From Cytobacillus praedii (lineage in GTDB: Bacteria > Bacillota > Bacilli > Bacillales > Cytobacillaceae): a stretch of 37,457 bases of DNA. Position 1 is the first letter of the stretch; each line of letters begins with the position of its first letter. Where the stretch lies: the NCBI RefSeq assembly GCF_001439605.1, contig NZ_LMBX01000038.1:235-37691 (forward strand), written 5' to 3'. Positions 7,258 to 16,121 of this stretch are shown one piece after another. The position numbers were made by a program, and so were the translations under genes. The notes under the pieces are model-generated. The model worked only from the letters and a program-made list of their open reading frames with translations, was not told the DNA's origin and searched no databases.

Positions 7258-8757
7258 ATGTTTACTGTAAAAAGAGAAATTAATTTTTTGAATGAACATG
7301 AATGTTTGATCATTGGTTTGTTTGATAAACCAAACAAATTTGAAGGCATTCTTGCACAATTAGATCAGCAATTTGAAGGGCAATTAACGGAGCTTGTCAA
7401 AAGCAGGGATCTTTCAGCTAAGAAAAAAGCAGTATCAAAAGTACATACATTTAGCCGTATTGGCGCTAAAAGATTATTTGTTGTCGGTCTTGGACGTGAA
7501 AAAGATTACTCATTTGATGTGCTGCGTGAAGCAATTGGAAAGACTTTTAAAACCGTTAAATCTTCTGCTATTCAGGAAGCTGCTGTTTATCTAGATTCTT
7601 TCCTGAGTGATGAGGTGGATACATTAGATGCAGCACATGCGATAAGTGAGGCTTTTGCTTTATCTACCTACCGTTTCGAAGGATATAAGCAAAAATCAAA
7701 TGAACCGGCAAAGAATATTGAAAAGATGACTATTTATAGTGAAGCGGCAGATGAAGAAGATGTGAACGCTTCCTTAACAGTGGGGTATGCACACGGAAAA
7801 GGAACAAACTCTGCTCGTACACTTGTTAATTTGCCAGGTAATATGCTTACGGCTACAGACATGGCTAATTATGCGAAAGAACTTGCTGCTAAGTATGATT
7901 TCGAAGCGGAAATTCTTGAAAAGGAAGATATGCTTAAGCTAGGGATGGGTGCCTTACTTGCTGTGAACCAAGGTTCTACTGAACCCCCAAAAATGATTGT
8001 CTTGAAGTATCAAGGAAAAGAAGAATGGAAGGATGTCATTGGCTTAGTAGGCAAAGGCATTACCTTTGATACTGGAGGCTATTCGATTAAGTCTAAAGAT
8101 GGCATTGTCGGCATGAAAACTGATATGGGAGGAGCAGCAGCTGTTCTTGGAGCCATGGAGATTATCGGTGAATTAAAACCGGAACAGAATGTTGTCGCAG
8201 TTATTCCTTCTACAGACAATATGATTAGCGGGAATGCATTTAAAGCGGATGATGTGATTACATCTATGAGCGGCAAAACGATTGAAGTATTGAATACAGA
8301 TGCGGAAGGGCGACTTGTACTTGCCGATGCCGTGACATATGCCAAACATCATGGAGCAAATTATTTAGTTGATGTAGCCACTTTAACTGGTGGGGTAATC
8401 GTGGCACTTGGAACGGACACGACAGGTGCATTAACGAATAACGAGGCATTATGGGAGCAGGTTCTTGAAGCTTCTTATGAGGCTGGGGAGCCAATCTGGC
8501 GTTTGCCTATATTTGAAAAAGATAAACAAAGGGTCAGAAGCAGTAAAATTGCTGACCTAAACAATTCACCAGGCCGTGAAGGTCATGCCATTATGGGTGG
8601 TGCTTTCGTCGGAGAATTTGCAGAGGATACCCCTTGGGTCCATTTAGATATTGCTGGAACGGCTACAACTCGCAAGGAGCATGATCTTGGCCCAGCAGGA
8701 GCAACCGGGGTAATGGCTCGTACACTTGCTTTGCTAGTTGAAAGATTTGAAATCTGA
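7258..8757 (+). CDS. pepA: Leucyl aminopeptidase (M17 family)
   Basis: A 499-aa cytosolic enzyme that releases N-terminal amino acids from peptides; the family is hexameric with two metal ions. The catalytic C-terminal domain shows [14 protein letters not shown] (residues 265-278, with Lys266 and Asp271 as expected metal ligands), [14 protein letters not shown], and the diagnostic NTDAEGR at 346-352. The N-terminal 160 residues form the usual macro-like domain. The start ATG 7258 follows GGGGGTGA. It corresponds to B. subtilis yuiE, immediately before yuiF as there. Confidence 0.96.
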   Translation: MFTVKREINFLNEHECLIIGLFDKPNKFEGILAQLDQQFEGQLTELVKSRDLSAKKKAVSKVHTFSRIGAKRLFVVGLGREKDYSFDVLREAIGKTFKTVKSSAIQEAAVYLDSFLSDEVDTLDAAHAISEAFALSTYRFEGYKQKSNEPAKNIEKMTIYSEAADEEDVNASLTVGYAHGKGTNSARTLVNLPGNMLTATDMANYAKELAAKYDFEAEILEKEDMLKLGMGALLAVNQGSTEPPKMIVLKYQGKEEWKDVIGLVGKGITFDTGGYSIKSKDGIVGMKTDMGGAAAVLGAMEIIGELKPEQNVVAVIPSTDNMISGNAFKADDVITSMSGKTIEVLNTDAEGRLVLADAVTYAKHHGANYLVDVATLTGGVIVALGTDTTGALTNNEALWEQVLEASYEAGEPIWRLPIFEKDKQRVRSSKIADLNNSPGREGHAIMGGAFVGEFAEDTPWVHLDIAGTATTRKEHDLGPAGATGVMARTLALLVERFEI

Positions 8758-8773
8758 AAATGAATATTATTGA

Positions 8774-8800
8774 AGCTCCGGAAAAATTCCGGAGCTTTTT
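8774..8800 (+). terminator. terminator of pepA
   Basis: AGCTCCGGAA (8774-8783) pairs with TTCCGGAGCT (8787-8796) around AAA, followed by TTTTT. Confidence 0.92.
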
Positions 8801-8989
8801 GTGTGAATTCATTTATGAAATGGAGTCTGCAAAAAAAAGAAGCCGATTCCTCAAAAAAGCATAGAAGAAAGCAAATAAAACGTAAATTCCGCAAAAAAAC
8901 GCTTGAAATTGCAAATATTAAGCTTATCAAAAACAGAATCGTTTTAAAAAGCAGCTGTTGTTCTAAACTCACCTTAGTTTTTAAAAAAG

Positions 8990-9017
8990 TTGACAAGAAG
9001 CGATAGAATATGATAGT
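8990..9017 (+). promoter_or_regulatory. probable promoter of yuiF
   Basis: A perfect TTGACA at 8990-8995 is followed 16 bp later by GATAGT (9012-9017), a mediocre -10. The start of yuiF is 66 bp further on. Confidence 0.5.
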
Positions 9018-9082
9018 TTTATACTCATATTTTAGTTCTCTACCAATTTACCAAAGTAAAGTAATGAGAGAGGGTTTTCATC

Positions 9083-10396
9083 ATGAATGCAGTCATCATA
9101 GCCGTTTTTGTTATGCTTGTATTAAGTCTTTTACGCGTAAATGTCGTTTTATCTTTAATTGCAGGAGCGTTAGTAGGCGGCTTAGCAGGAGGCTTAAGTA
9201 TAAATCAAACAATTGAGGTCTTTTCAAATGGGCTGGGAGGAAGCGCAGAGGTTGCTTTAAGCTATGCCTTGTTAGGCGGATTCGCCCTTGCTATTTCTAC
9301 AACAGGTTTGCCGAACTTACTAGTGGAATGGATTCTTCAGAAAGTAGGGAAAGAAGGAGAGTCTAAGGGAAAAAGGCTTTCTAAAGCACTTATTGTTTTA
9401 TCAATTTTAATTATGGCTTGTTTTTCTCAAAATGTAATTCCGATTCATATTGCTTTTATTCCAATTCTCATCCCGCCTTTATTAAAGGTAATGAATGAAT
9501 TAAAGATTGACCGCCGACTGATCGCTTCAGTCCTGACATTTGGTTTAACTGCACCTTATATTTTGCTCCCTGCTGGCTTCGGGCAGATTTTCCATGAAAT
9601 TCTTGCTGATAATATGAAAAGCAGCGGATTAACGGTTGACATGAGTGATATTCCAAAAGCCATGCTGATTCCGACAGCTGGACTTGCAGTCGGTCTGTTA
9701 TTTGCTATTTTTATCTCATACAGAAAAACAAGAAACTATCAGCAAAGTCAAATAGGAGAAACGGAAAGAACTGAATACTCAAAAGTGGGGATCGTTTTCT
9801 CCTTTATCGCTATTATTGCTGCACTTCTTGTTCAAATTAAGTTTGATTCGATGATTTTTGGAGCTTTGACTGGAATTCTTGTTATTTATATAAGCGGTGC
9901 GGTGAAATGGCGTGAAGCAGATCAGCAATTAACTGATGGGATGAAGATGATGGCTTTTATTGGTTTCGTTATGCTGTCAGCCTTTGGATTTGCTGACGTG
10001 CTAAAAGAAACTGGAGATGTTGAAAGCCTTGTTGAACAGTCTGCGGCAGTTATTGGCGGAAGCAAATCACTTGCTGCGCTTCTTATGTTAATTGTCGGTC
10101 TTCTAGTAACGATGGGAATCGGTTCATCCTTTTCCACAATTCCAATCATTGCAACAATTTTTGTTCCACTTGCACTAGAAATTGGTTTTAGTCCTATGGC
10201 AACAATTGCGTTAGTTGGAACAGCTGCAGCACTTGGAGATGCTGGTTCACCAGCATCTGACAGCACATTGGGACCAACAGCTGGATTAAATGTAGACGGC
10301 CAGCATAATCATATTTGGGACACTTGTGTACCAACATTCCTGCATTATAATATCCCGTTAATTTTGTTTGGCTGGCTGGCCGCAATGATTTTATAG
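9083..10396 (+). CDS. yuiF: Na+/H+ antiporter-family transporter YuiF
   Basis: A 437-aa polytopic membrane protein with about 11-12 hydrophobic segments, closely resembling B. subtilis YuiF. It belongs to the NhaC-like/ion transporter group whose members exchange ions or take up amino acids. Conserved polar segments inside the membrane include SYALLGGFALAIS, CFSQNVIPIHIAFIPILIPP, GIGSSFSTIPIIATIF and GDAGSPASDSTLGPTAGL, the last two being typical of this superfamily's substrate site. The start ATG 9083 follows GAGAGGG. It is monocistronic. The substrate cannot be told from the sequence. Confidence 0.92.
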   Translation: MNAVIIAVFVMLVLSLLRVNVVLSLIAGALVGGLAGGLSINQTIEVFSNGLGGSAEVALSYALLGGFALAISTTGLPNLLVEWILQKVGKEGESKGKRLSKALIVLSILIMACFSQNVIPIHIAFIPILIPPLLKVMNELKIDRRLIASVLTFGLTAPYILLPAGFGQIFHEILADNMKSSGLTVDMSDIPKAMLIPTAGLAVGLLFAIFISYRKTRNYQQSQIGETERTEYSKVGIVFSFIAIIAALLVQIKFDSMIFGALTGILVIYISGAVKWREADQQLTDGMKMMAFIGFVMLSAFGFADVLKETGDVESLVEQSAAVIGGSKSLAALLMLIVGLLVTMGIGSSFSTIPIIATIFVPLALEIGFSPMATIALVGTAAALGDAGSPASDSTLGPTAGLNVDGQHNHIWDTCVPTFLHYNIPLILFGWLAAMIL

Positions 10397-10405
10397 TTTT
10401 TGATG

Positions 10406-10436
10406 CAGCTCCTAATGTGGGAGCTGTATTTTTTTT
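10406..10436 (+). terminator. terminator of yuiF
   Basis: CAGCTCC (10406-10412) pairs with GGAGCTG (10420-10426), then TATTTTTTTT. Confidence 0.88.
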
Positions 10437-10470
10437 GGATTCTTTTATAACTTTTGGATGGATGAGGAAT

Positions 10471-10992
10471 TTAGAAACCAAATAAAGAGGTGATAAGATT
10501 TCTTCTTTTGGTTTTCTTTTTTGGTAATTCCTTATCGAAAATGAATGCATGATCAGACGGGATACGCTGATGCTCCTTATTCATCCATTCTTCAATGCAT
10601 TCGATTCTCTGATTTAGCTTTTCCACTTCAGCTTGAAGCTCCTCAATTTCCCTCCGGTGCTGCAAAAGCTGGTAGGATACAACATCATCTGCTTTTTTAT
10701 TTAGTCTTTGTTCGAACTCGTTTATTTTTTCTAGAAGTTTCTCATCGATCTGTTCTTTTGCAGCTGGTTTAACTACACCGATACGTGTCTTCTTTCCTTC
10801 TACTGTTACATCCTGAAGCATGACACCCTTTTTTAGCTGTTCCTGAACTTGTAATAGCAGTTGAATATCCTCATCTGTAAATGAATAATGCCCGAGTTCA
10901 TTCCGTTCCATTTGGAGCTCCAGCTGCTTCACCCATCGTTGGATGGTGCTTGATGAAACCCCGAGTAACTTTGCGACAGCACTTGTATTCAT
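10471..10992 (-). CDS. racA: RacA-like chromosome-anchoring protein (MerR-type HTH plus coiled coil)
   Basis: 173 aa. Residues 1-45 form a MerR-like winged HTH (MNTSAVAKLLGVSSSTIQRW, then NELGHYSFTDEDI). A spacer leads to a long coiled coil (about 85-145, including QLLQHRREIEELQAEVEKLNQ). The C-terminus is strongly basic and ends in a hydrophobic tip (KKKTKRRNLITSLFGF). This architecture is that of B. subtilis RacA, which binds chromosomal sites near the origin and tethers them at the pole through DivIVA during sporulation. The start ATG 10992 follows GAAGGAGG. The gene symbol is from recognition, not search; another MerR-like coiled-coil regulator is possible. Confidence 0.72.
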   Translation of the reverse strand: MNTSAVAKLLGVSSSTIQRWVKQLELQMERNELGHYSFTDEDIQLLLQVQEQLKKGVMLQDVTVEGKKTRIGVVKPAAKEQIDEKLLEKINEFEQRLNKKADDVVSYQLLQHRREIEELQAEVEKLNQRIECIEEWMNKEHQRIPSDHAFIFDKELPKKKTKRRNLITSLFGF

Positions 10993-11285
10993 CCTGAATC
11001 CTCCTTCTTATACTAAAAGCGGAAGGCGCCTTGATCACAGGGGCTTTTGACTCGAGTCCCTTGGCGCTTAAGCTAGATAAAACGAATAACTGGGGACGTT
11101 TCCCTGAAGCTTCGCTTTTAATAATGGATTCTCTGGGCAATTGCAGATTCCTTCCCGTATGACAAAACAAGTTTCATTTCGGCAAAGAAAGTGGATTTAT
11201 TACAAGTTTTCCTCCGATTCTTTTTTAATAAAAAAAAGCCATACATAATAGTATGACAAGAAGAATGAATCGGATTTATTATTCT

Positions 11286-11393
11286 TTAATTCAAGCTGAA
11301 AAAGTCTTTAAACACTATTGCTGCATATCCCAAATACCCATGGAGAGTTTGATTGGCAGTGACTGGTTTCATTGGGGTGTACAAATAAAACAT
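11286..11393 (-). CDS. Possible 35-aa micro-ORF
   Basis: The ATG at 11393 is preceded by GGGAGGATGCGT, a strong Shine-Dalgarno at good spacing. The frame stays open for 35 codons to TAA. The product starts MFYLYTPMKPV and ends FKDFFSLN; it has no motif I recognise and no clear membrane segment. Its leader is hairpin element copy B, just as copy A is the leader of yuiD. Against it: no terminator follows, the product matches no known family, and an overlapping frame is open on the other strand. Confidence 0.35.
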   Translation of the reverse strand: MFYLYTPMKPVTANQTLHGYLGYAAIVFKDFFSLN

Positions 11394-11410
11394 ACGCATC
11401 CTCCCTTTCT

Positions 11411-11552
11411 CGCAGATTAACAGGCCGTAAGAATCCAAATTTATGAAAGTTGGTTAAAACAACATTCTAAATGGGGGATCCCCAGCCTGTAAGTTTTACC
11501 AACAATCAGTGGGGGATAAAGGAAAGCTCCCGCCGATTGAAGTTTCACTTTG
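11411..11552. repeat. Hairpin-containing dispersed element, copy B
   Basis: Homologous to 6501-6652. The right half forms a hairpin in which CAATCAGTGGGGG (11503-11515) pairs with CTCCCGCCGATTG (11527-11539), with two mismatches or wobbles. The left edge lies directly upstream of the SD of the micro-ORF at 11286-11393. Confidence 0.7.
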
Positions 11553-11563
11553 TAAAAAATGTT

Positions 11564-11599
11564 TTCCCCTGCTGATTTATGCCATCATCAGCAGGGGAA
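11564..11599 (-). terminator. terminator of the phaC transcript
   Basis: TTCCCCTGCTGAT (11564-11576) pairs with ATCAGCAGGGGAA (11587-11599), a 13-bp stem. On the minus strand it is followed by AACATTTTTT, just beyond the phaC stop. Confidence 0.88.
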
Positions 11600-11621
11600 G
11601 TCATGCGCCTTCTTCCATACA

Positions 11622-12641
11622 TTAATTGGAGCGGTCAGCTAGCCAGTTTTCTAAATAACCGGGTGCTTTGCCATCCTTTGCAAGGCTTCCATGACCTCCT
11701 TCAAGAATATGGAAGGATTTATCTTTACTTGAAACAAGATCAATAATTGGCTTGATTTGTTCAATTGAAATGAGTCGATCATGACTGGCCCCAACTGCTA
11801 ATAAATTTGCTGTAATATTTTTTAGCTTGGCTGGTCGATCTCCGATCCTTAAGTTTCCAGTAATAAGCTTATTTTCTTTCTCAAGGTCTACAATCATCTG
11901 TTTTATCGCTGCAGCAGATATAGGAATGTGACTGTCTGCCCAATAATTAAAACGGCTCCATTTTAAATTACGTTCTTCATCATCTGCATGACTTAAAAGG
12001 GAAAGATAAGGAGAGTACGAGATAGGCATAGTTGCAAGCTTCATCCCCCTTTTCACATATGCAGGGGGAATCATTCCCCATGCATCTAATATTTGCTCAA
12101 AATTGACCTCTTCATTTTGGAGCATTTTTACCCCTTCGCTGAAAATAGGTGTGACACTAAAATCAATTGGAGCAACAGAAATAATAAGATTTTTAATTGG
12201 TTCATCAGCTATGCTTGTATAAATAGCTGCAAACGTACCGCCCATACAAAACCCTATTAATGAAATTTCTGACGCATTTGAATGCAGCAGTGCACGTTGA
12301 ACGCCTTTTTTTATATAGCGAAGAATGTAATCATCCATTGACAGATCTTTATCCTCATATCCAGGTATTCCGAAATCAAGGAGATACACCTCGAACCCGT
12401 TAGAGGTAAAAGCTTCAATTAAGCTATATTTAGGGCCAAGATCAAGAATAAATGGCTGATTAATAAGGGAGTAAATTAAAAATAGCGGTACCTTATACTT
12501 TTTGTTTTTTGAAGGGTAATGCCAAAGAGTGGCTTTGTTTTTCTTCCAAACAGCTGTTCGTGGTGTCATTCCAACTTCAGGTTCTTTGGCTGATATTGTT
12601 TGGATAAAGCCCGTCCATCTATTCAGTTTTGGAGTACTCAT
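11622..12641 (-). CDS. phaC: Poly(3-hydroxyalkanoate) synthase, class IV-like catalytic subunit
   Basis: 339 aa, alpha/beta-hydrolase fold. It polymerises (R)-3-hydroxyacyl-CoA into storage polyester at the granule surface. The lipase-like box is GFCMGG (130-135) with nucleophile Cys132 in place of Ser, as in all PHA synthases; the probable Asp288 (GASHDR) and His317 (GGHGS) complete the triad. The segments EPEVGMTPRTAVWKKNKATLW, read as residues 20-40, and YSLINQPFILDL resemble class III/IV synthases of Bacillus. It is about 20 residues shorter than B. megaterium PhaC, mostly at the N-terminus. It directly follows the PhaR-like gene with a 1-bp gap, as expected for a two-subunit enzyme. Confidence 0.88.
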   Translation of the reverse strand: MSTPKLNRWTGFIQTISAKEPEVGMTPRTAVWKKNKATLWHYPSKNKKYKVPLFLIYSLINQPFILDLGPKYSLIEAFTSNGFEVYLLDFGIPGYEDKDLSMDDYILRYIKKGVQRALLHSNASEISLIGFCMGGTFAAIYTSIADEPIKNLIISVAPIDFSVTPIFSEGVKMLQNEEVNFEQILDAWGMIPPAYVKRGMKLATMPISYSPYLSLLSHADDEERNLKWSRFNYWADSHIPISAAAIKQMIVDLEKENKLITGNLRIGDRPAKLKNITANLLAVGASHDRLISIEQIKPIIDLVSSKDKSFHILEGGHGSLAKDGKAPGYLENWLADRSN

Positions 12642-12642
12642 A

Positions 12643-13014
12643 TTATTCCCCCGCCATTCTATTTGAAGAAAAGGAAGGACTATTTACAATTGTGTCCTTA
12701 AATTCTTCAAAGGACCGGTTTAATTGTGTGACTTGCTCTTCTAATAAGTCCAGTTTCTCTTCTGCTTGGATAAATAATTTTGTTGTGTTGGCTACGTCAT
12801 TCTTTGTTGGAAAATTAAAGGGGATCGACAGGGTTTCGACTGTTTGCTGCAGCTTGCTTATGGAAGCTGCTACAAGCCGTGATTGATTGTTCAATCCTTG
12901 TAGAATGGATGGCTGATTAAGTGCATCATGAATGGAGTTGTTTAGTCCCAGCTCTACCTTCATACCAAATTTCTTGACGGCATTTAATATTTCTTGCGTG
13001 TGGTTCGTAGTCAT
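12643..13014 (-). CDS. Short PhaR-like PHA synthase subunit or phasin
   Basis: 123 aa, helical, with no membrane segment. The C-terminal half is a predicted coiled coil (EEKLDLLEEQVTQLNRSFEEF, about 87-107), and the N-terminal half has phasin-like amphipathic helices. Its position immediately upstream of a class IV-like phaC is where the obligatory subunit PhaR is found in Bacillus. However, known PhaR proteins are about 200 aa, so this would be a reduced form or a phasin. The start ATG 13014 follows AAAGGAGCGTATACG. The function is inferred from context and helix pattern only. Confidence 0.55.
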   Translation of the reverse strand: MTTNHTQEILNAVKKFGMKVELGLNNSIHDALNQPSILQGLNNQSRLVAASISKLQQTVETLSIPFNFPTKNDVANTTKLFIQAEEKLDLLEEQVTQLNRSFEEFKDTIVNSPSFSSNRMAGE

Positions 13015-13391
13015 CGTATACGCTCCTTTCTATTGTTGCTATCGCTAAGCAGGAAGCTTTTCTTTTCTTTGTCTTGCACAAGGAATGCTTTGGCATAATA
13101 AATTTATCGCACGACTAAAAACGTAGCTTTTAGGAGGAGCGACAAGCGTCATGTGGACCTCGGTCTCTTCCCTGCGGTGAGTCTACAACGAATCACTATC
13201 GTTCTTCGTGTTTCCTTTATCTCAGTCGTTAAAAAGTGATTTGACCGTTTAGCCCTAATAAGCATAAGATAGATTGCGGCGTGGCGGTAGTTTGCCACAG
13301 AGCAGTCCAGCTATGACCTCGAGTGGCTAGGAGCCGCAATTGGATTAAAACCCGCCAGTCCACGTTGCTAAAGCAGGATGCTTCCGCATTT
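13015..13391. repeat. Degenerate dispersed repeats between SDR gene and phaR-like gene
   Basis: 377 bp with no credible ORF. The block at 13110-13165 resembles 31350-31405 (shared CACGAC-AAA, TAG-TTTTAG and GG-CTCG words). A second block, 13265-13350, is bounded by ATTGCGGC and GCCGCAAT complementary ends and is richer in G and C than its flanks. These look like decayed intergenic repeats. The promoter for phaR-phaC should lie at the left end, but I could not place it. Confidence 0.5.
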
Positions 13392-14165
13392 CTATATCGC
13401 TGATATCAGTCCGCCATCTATGACGAGTATTTGACCAGTTATATAGTCTGATGCCTTTGAGGATAGGAAAATGGCTGCTCCTTTAAGATCCTGATCAGTG
13501 CCAAAGCGGCCAGCAGGAATTCTTTGCATGATTATATGGCTTGTTTGATCAAATGCCTTTGTTTTTTTACTAGGAAAAAACCCTGGAGCTATGGCGTTCA
13601 CTTGAATATTATGCTGTGCTAGCTTAACTGCTAAATCTTTTGTTAATGCATTAACAGCTCCTTTACTCGTGCTATAAGCAATCGCGTCTAGGAAAGCAGG
13701 GTGCGTTCCTTTAATTCCAGTTATGGATGAAATATTGATGATTTTTCCGTTTCCTTGCTGAGCCATTATCTTCCCAGCTGCCTGCGAAAATAGGAACATT
13801 CCTTTTAAATTCACATTCATCACTTTATCCCATTGATCAGCTGTTATTTCTAGTGTAGGCGCAATCCATGAGGTGCCGCTATTGTTAATAAGAATGTCAA
13901 TCGTGCCAAAGTGCTGAACCGTTTGATCTATTACTGCCTGAATATCTGCTTGATTTGTAATATCACATTGCAGTGCTATTGATTGGACTCCTTTATTTAC
14001 TAGCTGTTCACTAATGTTTTTGCAGTCTTCGAGATTCCTAGAGCAGATGACTATATTTGCTCCTGCTTCTGCCAGTGCATTAGCCATATGTTCTCCAAGC
14101 CCTTTTCCTCCGCCTGTTATAATGGCTGTTTTATTCTGCAAATGAAATAGATCCATTACATCCAA
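13392..14165 (-). CDS. Short-chain dehydrogenase/reductase (FabG/PhaB-like)
   Basis: A 257-aa classical SDR. The cofactor motif TGGGKGLG is near residues 18-25, NNSG near 92, the catalytic Ser in ISSITG, and YSTSK gives the catalytic Tyr and Lys (near 160-164). The C-terminus ends GQILVIDGGL, typical of the family. Beside phaC it could serve as acetoacetyl-CoA reductase, supplying (R)-3-hydroxybutyryl-CoA, but sequence features also fit gluconate- or sugar-type SDRs, so the substrate is open. The start is ATG 14165 (or 14156), with GGAGGG about 11 nt upstream of the first. It is separated from phaR-phaC by repeat debris. Confidence 0.85.
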   Translation of the reverse strand: MDVMDLFHLQNKTAIITGGGKGLGEHMANALAEAGANIVICSRNLEDCKNISEQLVNKGVQSIALQCDITNQADIQAVIDQTVQHFGTIDILINNSGTSWIAPTLEITADQWDKVMNVNLKGMFLFSQAAGKIMAQQGNGKIINISSITGIKGTHPAFLDAIAYSTSKGAVNALTKDLAVKLAQHNIQVNAIAPGFFPSKKTKAFDQTSHIIMQRIPAGRFGTDQDLKGAAIFLSSKASDYITGQILVIDGGLISAI

Positions 14166-14327
14166 ATCATATCCCTCCTTCTACTCGTCTTTCGAGAAAA
14201 TGTCTTCGTTATAGTATAGACAAGCATAAGAAGAAGGGTGTCAAAAATGAATCGTTTGCCCGGTAATATCGCAATTGGATGGCTTGTCATACAATTGTGT
14301 GGATTTTGAAAATAAAGAGGAATGGTG

Positions 14328-14356
14328 TTGATTATTCTAATTCTTCTTATTATACT
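14328..14356 (+). promoter_or_regulatory. sigma-A promoter of ald
   Basis: TTGATT (14328-14333), a 17-bp spacer, TATACT (14351-14356), 48 bp before the ald start. Confidence 0.75.
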
Positions 14357-14404
14357 TAGGGTAGTTTTGATAATAAAAGAGTTGTATAGAAAGGGGAACA
14401 TTGT

Positions 14405-15535
14405 ATGATTATCGGAGTGCCTAAGGAAATAAAGAATAATGAGAACCGTGTAGCAGCAACCCCTGCTAGCGTGTATACATTAGTTAAGGCAGGACATCAA
14501 GTTTTAGTAGAAACAGATGCAGGTCTTGGAAGCGGTTTCACAAATGAAGATTATAAGGAAGTTGGAGCAGAAATCGTTCCTTCAGCAAAAGAGGCTTGGG
14601 CTGCAGAAATGGTTATGAAGGTAAAGGAGCCCCTTGAATCAGAATATACATATTTCCGTGAAGGACTAGTGCTTTTCACATACTTACACTTAGCAGCTGA
14701 GCCTGAACTTGCAAAGGCTTTAGTTGAAAAAGGTGTTACTGCAATTGCATATGAAACAGTAGAAGTTAATCGTACATTGCCATTGCTTACACCTATGAGT
14801 GAAGTGGCTGGACGTATGGCTACTCAAATTGGCGCACAATTTTTGCAAAAAACAAATGGCGGCAAAGGGATATTGCTAGCTGGTGTTCCTGGCGTTTCAC
14901 GCGGCAAGGTAACAATTGTCGGAGGAGGTGTTGTTGGTATTAATGCGGCTAAAATGGCAATCGGCTTAGGCGCTGATGTGACAATTATTGATTTAAGCCC
15001 AGAGCGTCTTCGCCAGCTTGATGATATTTTTGGAAACAGCATTCAAACCTTAATGTCTAATCCATTCAATATTGCTGAAGCAGTGAAGGAAAGTGATCTT
15101 GTAGTTGGCGCTGTCCTTATTCCAGGAGCTAAGGCTCCGAAGCTTGTTACAGAAGAAATGGTTAAGACAATGTCCCCGGGTTCAGTTGTCATTGATGTGG
15201 CAGTTGACCAAGGTGGAATTTTTGAAACAGTAGATCATATTACAACACATGATAATCCAACATACGAAAAGCATGGTGTTGTTCACTATGCAGTTGCAAA
15301 CATGCCTGGTGCAGTTCCAAGAACATCTACAATTGCATTAACAAATGTAACGATTCCTTATGCATTGCAAATTGCAAACAAAGGTGTCAAGAAAGCAATT
15401 GATGAAAATCCTGCATTAAAGCTTGGTGTGAACGTTGTAAACGGCAGCATTACATATGAGGCAGTTGCAAGAGATCTTGGATATGATTATGTAACAGTGG
15501 ACTTGGCATTTGAAAATGCTGCAGCAGCAAAATAA
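14405..15535 (+). CDS. ald: Alanine dehydrogenase
   Basis: 376 aa, NAD-dependent. It interconverts L-alanine and pyruvate plus ammonia; in Bacillus it lets alanine serve as carbon and nitrogen source and supports sporulation. The N-terminal signature [17 protein letters not shown] carries the substrate-binding Arg. [10 protein letters not shown] (about 73) holds the conserved Lys and HLAAE (about 96) the catalytic His. The NAD-binding [13 protein letters not shown] is near residues 175-187 and [10 protein letters not shown] near 265. The start ATG 14405 follows AAGGGG. It is monocistronic, with its own promoter and terminator. Confidence 0.97.
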   Translation: MIIGVPKEIKNNENRVAATPASVYTLVKAGHQVLVETDAGLGSGFTNEDYKEVGAEIVPSAKEAWAAEMVMKVKEPLESEYTYFREGLVLFTYLHLAAEPELAKALVEKGVTAIAYETVEVNRTLPLLTPMSEVAGRMATQIGAQFLQKTNGGKGILLAGVPGVSRGKVTIVGGGVVGINAAKMAIGLGADVTIIDLSPERLRQLDDIFGNSIQTLMSNPFNIAEAVKESDLVVGAVLIPGAKAPKLVTEEMVKTMSPGSVVIDVAVDQGGIFETVDHITTHDNPTYEKHGVVHYAVANMPGAVPRTSTIALTNVTIPYALQIANKGVKKAIDENPALKLGVNVVNGSITYEAVARDLGYDYVTVDLAFENAAAAK

Positions 15536-15544
15536 TTAAGGAAT

Positions 15545-15575
15545 CCCTTTGGCAAACAGTCAAAGGGGTTTTTTT
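15545..15575 (+). terminator. terminator of ald
   Basis: CCCTTTG (15545-15551) pairs with CAAAGGG (15561-15567), followed by seven T. Confidence 0.88.
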
Positions 15576-15587
15576 GTGGATCATCAA

Positions 15588-15616
15588 TTGACATTTGCGT
15601 CGAATATTTATATAAT
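15588..15616 (+). promoter_or_regulatory. consensus sigma-A promoter of the proS T-box leader
   Basis: TTGACA (15588-15593), a 17-bp spacer, TATAAT (15611-15616): a perfect consensus promoter. Confidence 0.85.
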
Positions 15617-15622
15617 TTCAAA

Positions 15623-15845
15623 AAATAGTCAAACTTTGATGAGGAATAGTAAACTGTGTACTGTTTATTTCAGAGAGGGAGCCAATTGCTGAAAGGATCC
15701 TATAAACACCCATTTGAACCTGCCTCTGAGTTCTGTATCAATTAAAGATTACAGCGGGTTTACATCCCGTTATCATGTATTGAGTGTAAAGCTTTGCTTT
15801 AAATTAGGGTGGTACCGCCAATTGATTGGTCCCTATTTTTTTGCA
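15623..15845 (+). ncRNA. T-box leader with proline specifier (tRNA-Pro sensing)
   Basis: The conserved T-box AGGGTGGTACCGC is at 15806-15818, directly followed by a compact terminator (CCAAT/ATTGG within AGGG/CCCT, then TTTTTTT, to about 15843). Upstream are Stem I features: GATGAGGAATAGTAAAC (about 15638) and the CAGAGAGGGAGCC segment (from 15671), whose partner CCTCTG lies at 15723-15728. The codon CCT at 15719-15721, between GAA and GCCTCTGAG, sits where the specifier is expected and reads proline. Uncharged tRNA-Pro would favour the antiterminator and allow proS expression. Confidence 0.88.
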
Positions 15846-15926
15846 GAGCTTTTTTATTTTAGGTTCTTTCTAATAGATTATTGCTATTAAGTAGAATGTG
15901 TATATAAATAAGGTTGGTTGATTGAA

Positions 15927-16046
15927 GCGGAAGGTGCGAGACTCCAGCGGGAGGAGTGGGACAGTTGAGACCCCGCAGGCGCAGCGCGCCGAGGAGGCTC
16001 AACGCCCACCCCGCGGAAAGCGAGCATCCTGGAGCGGAAATCTACC
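15927..16046. repeat. GC-rich dispersed repeat in the proS leader
   Basis: Starts GCGGAAGGTGCGAGACTCC and ends CCTGGAGCGGAAATCTACC. CTCCAG near the left end and CTGGAG near the right are complementary, and the GC content is far above the surroundings. It matches, from memory, a roughly 110-120 bp intergenic repeat family common in Bacillaceae. Here it lies between the T-box terminator and the proS start, inside the transcribed leader. Confidence 0.75.
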
Positions 16047-16121
16047 CTGCACACTTATACTTTAATTAGCAATATTGATTGTGAATACAAACTTATTTTA
16101 TAAAAAAGCGAGGTGGCTGAA

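Larger units (their letters stand above)
10993..11565. other. Long intergenic stretch with degenerate repeats
   Basis: About 570 bp between racA and the phaC terminator. 11015-11120 carries a degraded copy of a Bacillaceae dispersed repeat (GCGGAAGGCGCC at 11019, with GGCGCTTAAGC as partial partner near 11083). 11286-11393 holds a possible 35-codon ORF on the minus strand. 11411-11552 is hairpin element copy B. An unsupported 55-codon ORF also exists on the plus strand at about 11251-11418. No established gene is visible. Confidence 0.6.

Noticed and set aside
8770..9006. A 78-codon Lys/Arg-rich open frame between pepA and yuiF
   Set aside because: It starts inside the pepA terminator, has no SD, and its basic composition simply reflects A-rich sequence; it also runs into the yuiF promoter.
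10898..11170. A 90-codon minus-strand open frame overlapping the racA start
   Set aside because: It overlaps a clear gene in another frame, has no SD and passes through a dispersed repeat.
11251..11418. A 55-codon plus-strand ORF overlapping the 35-codon minus-strand ORF
   Set aside because: No SD precedes it, and no recognisable sequence or membrane pattern supports it.
15927..16046. A riboswitch or second T-box between the terminator and proS
   Set aside because: The sequence fits a common Bacillaceae GC-rich dispersed repeat and has no T-box or terminator signature.
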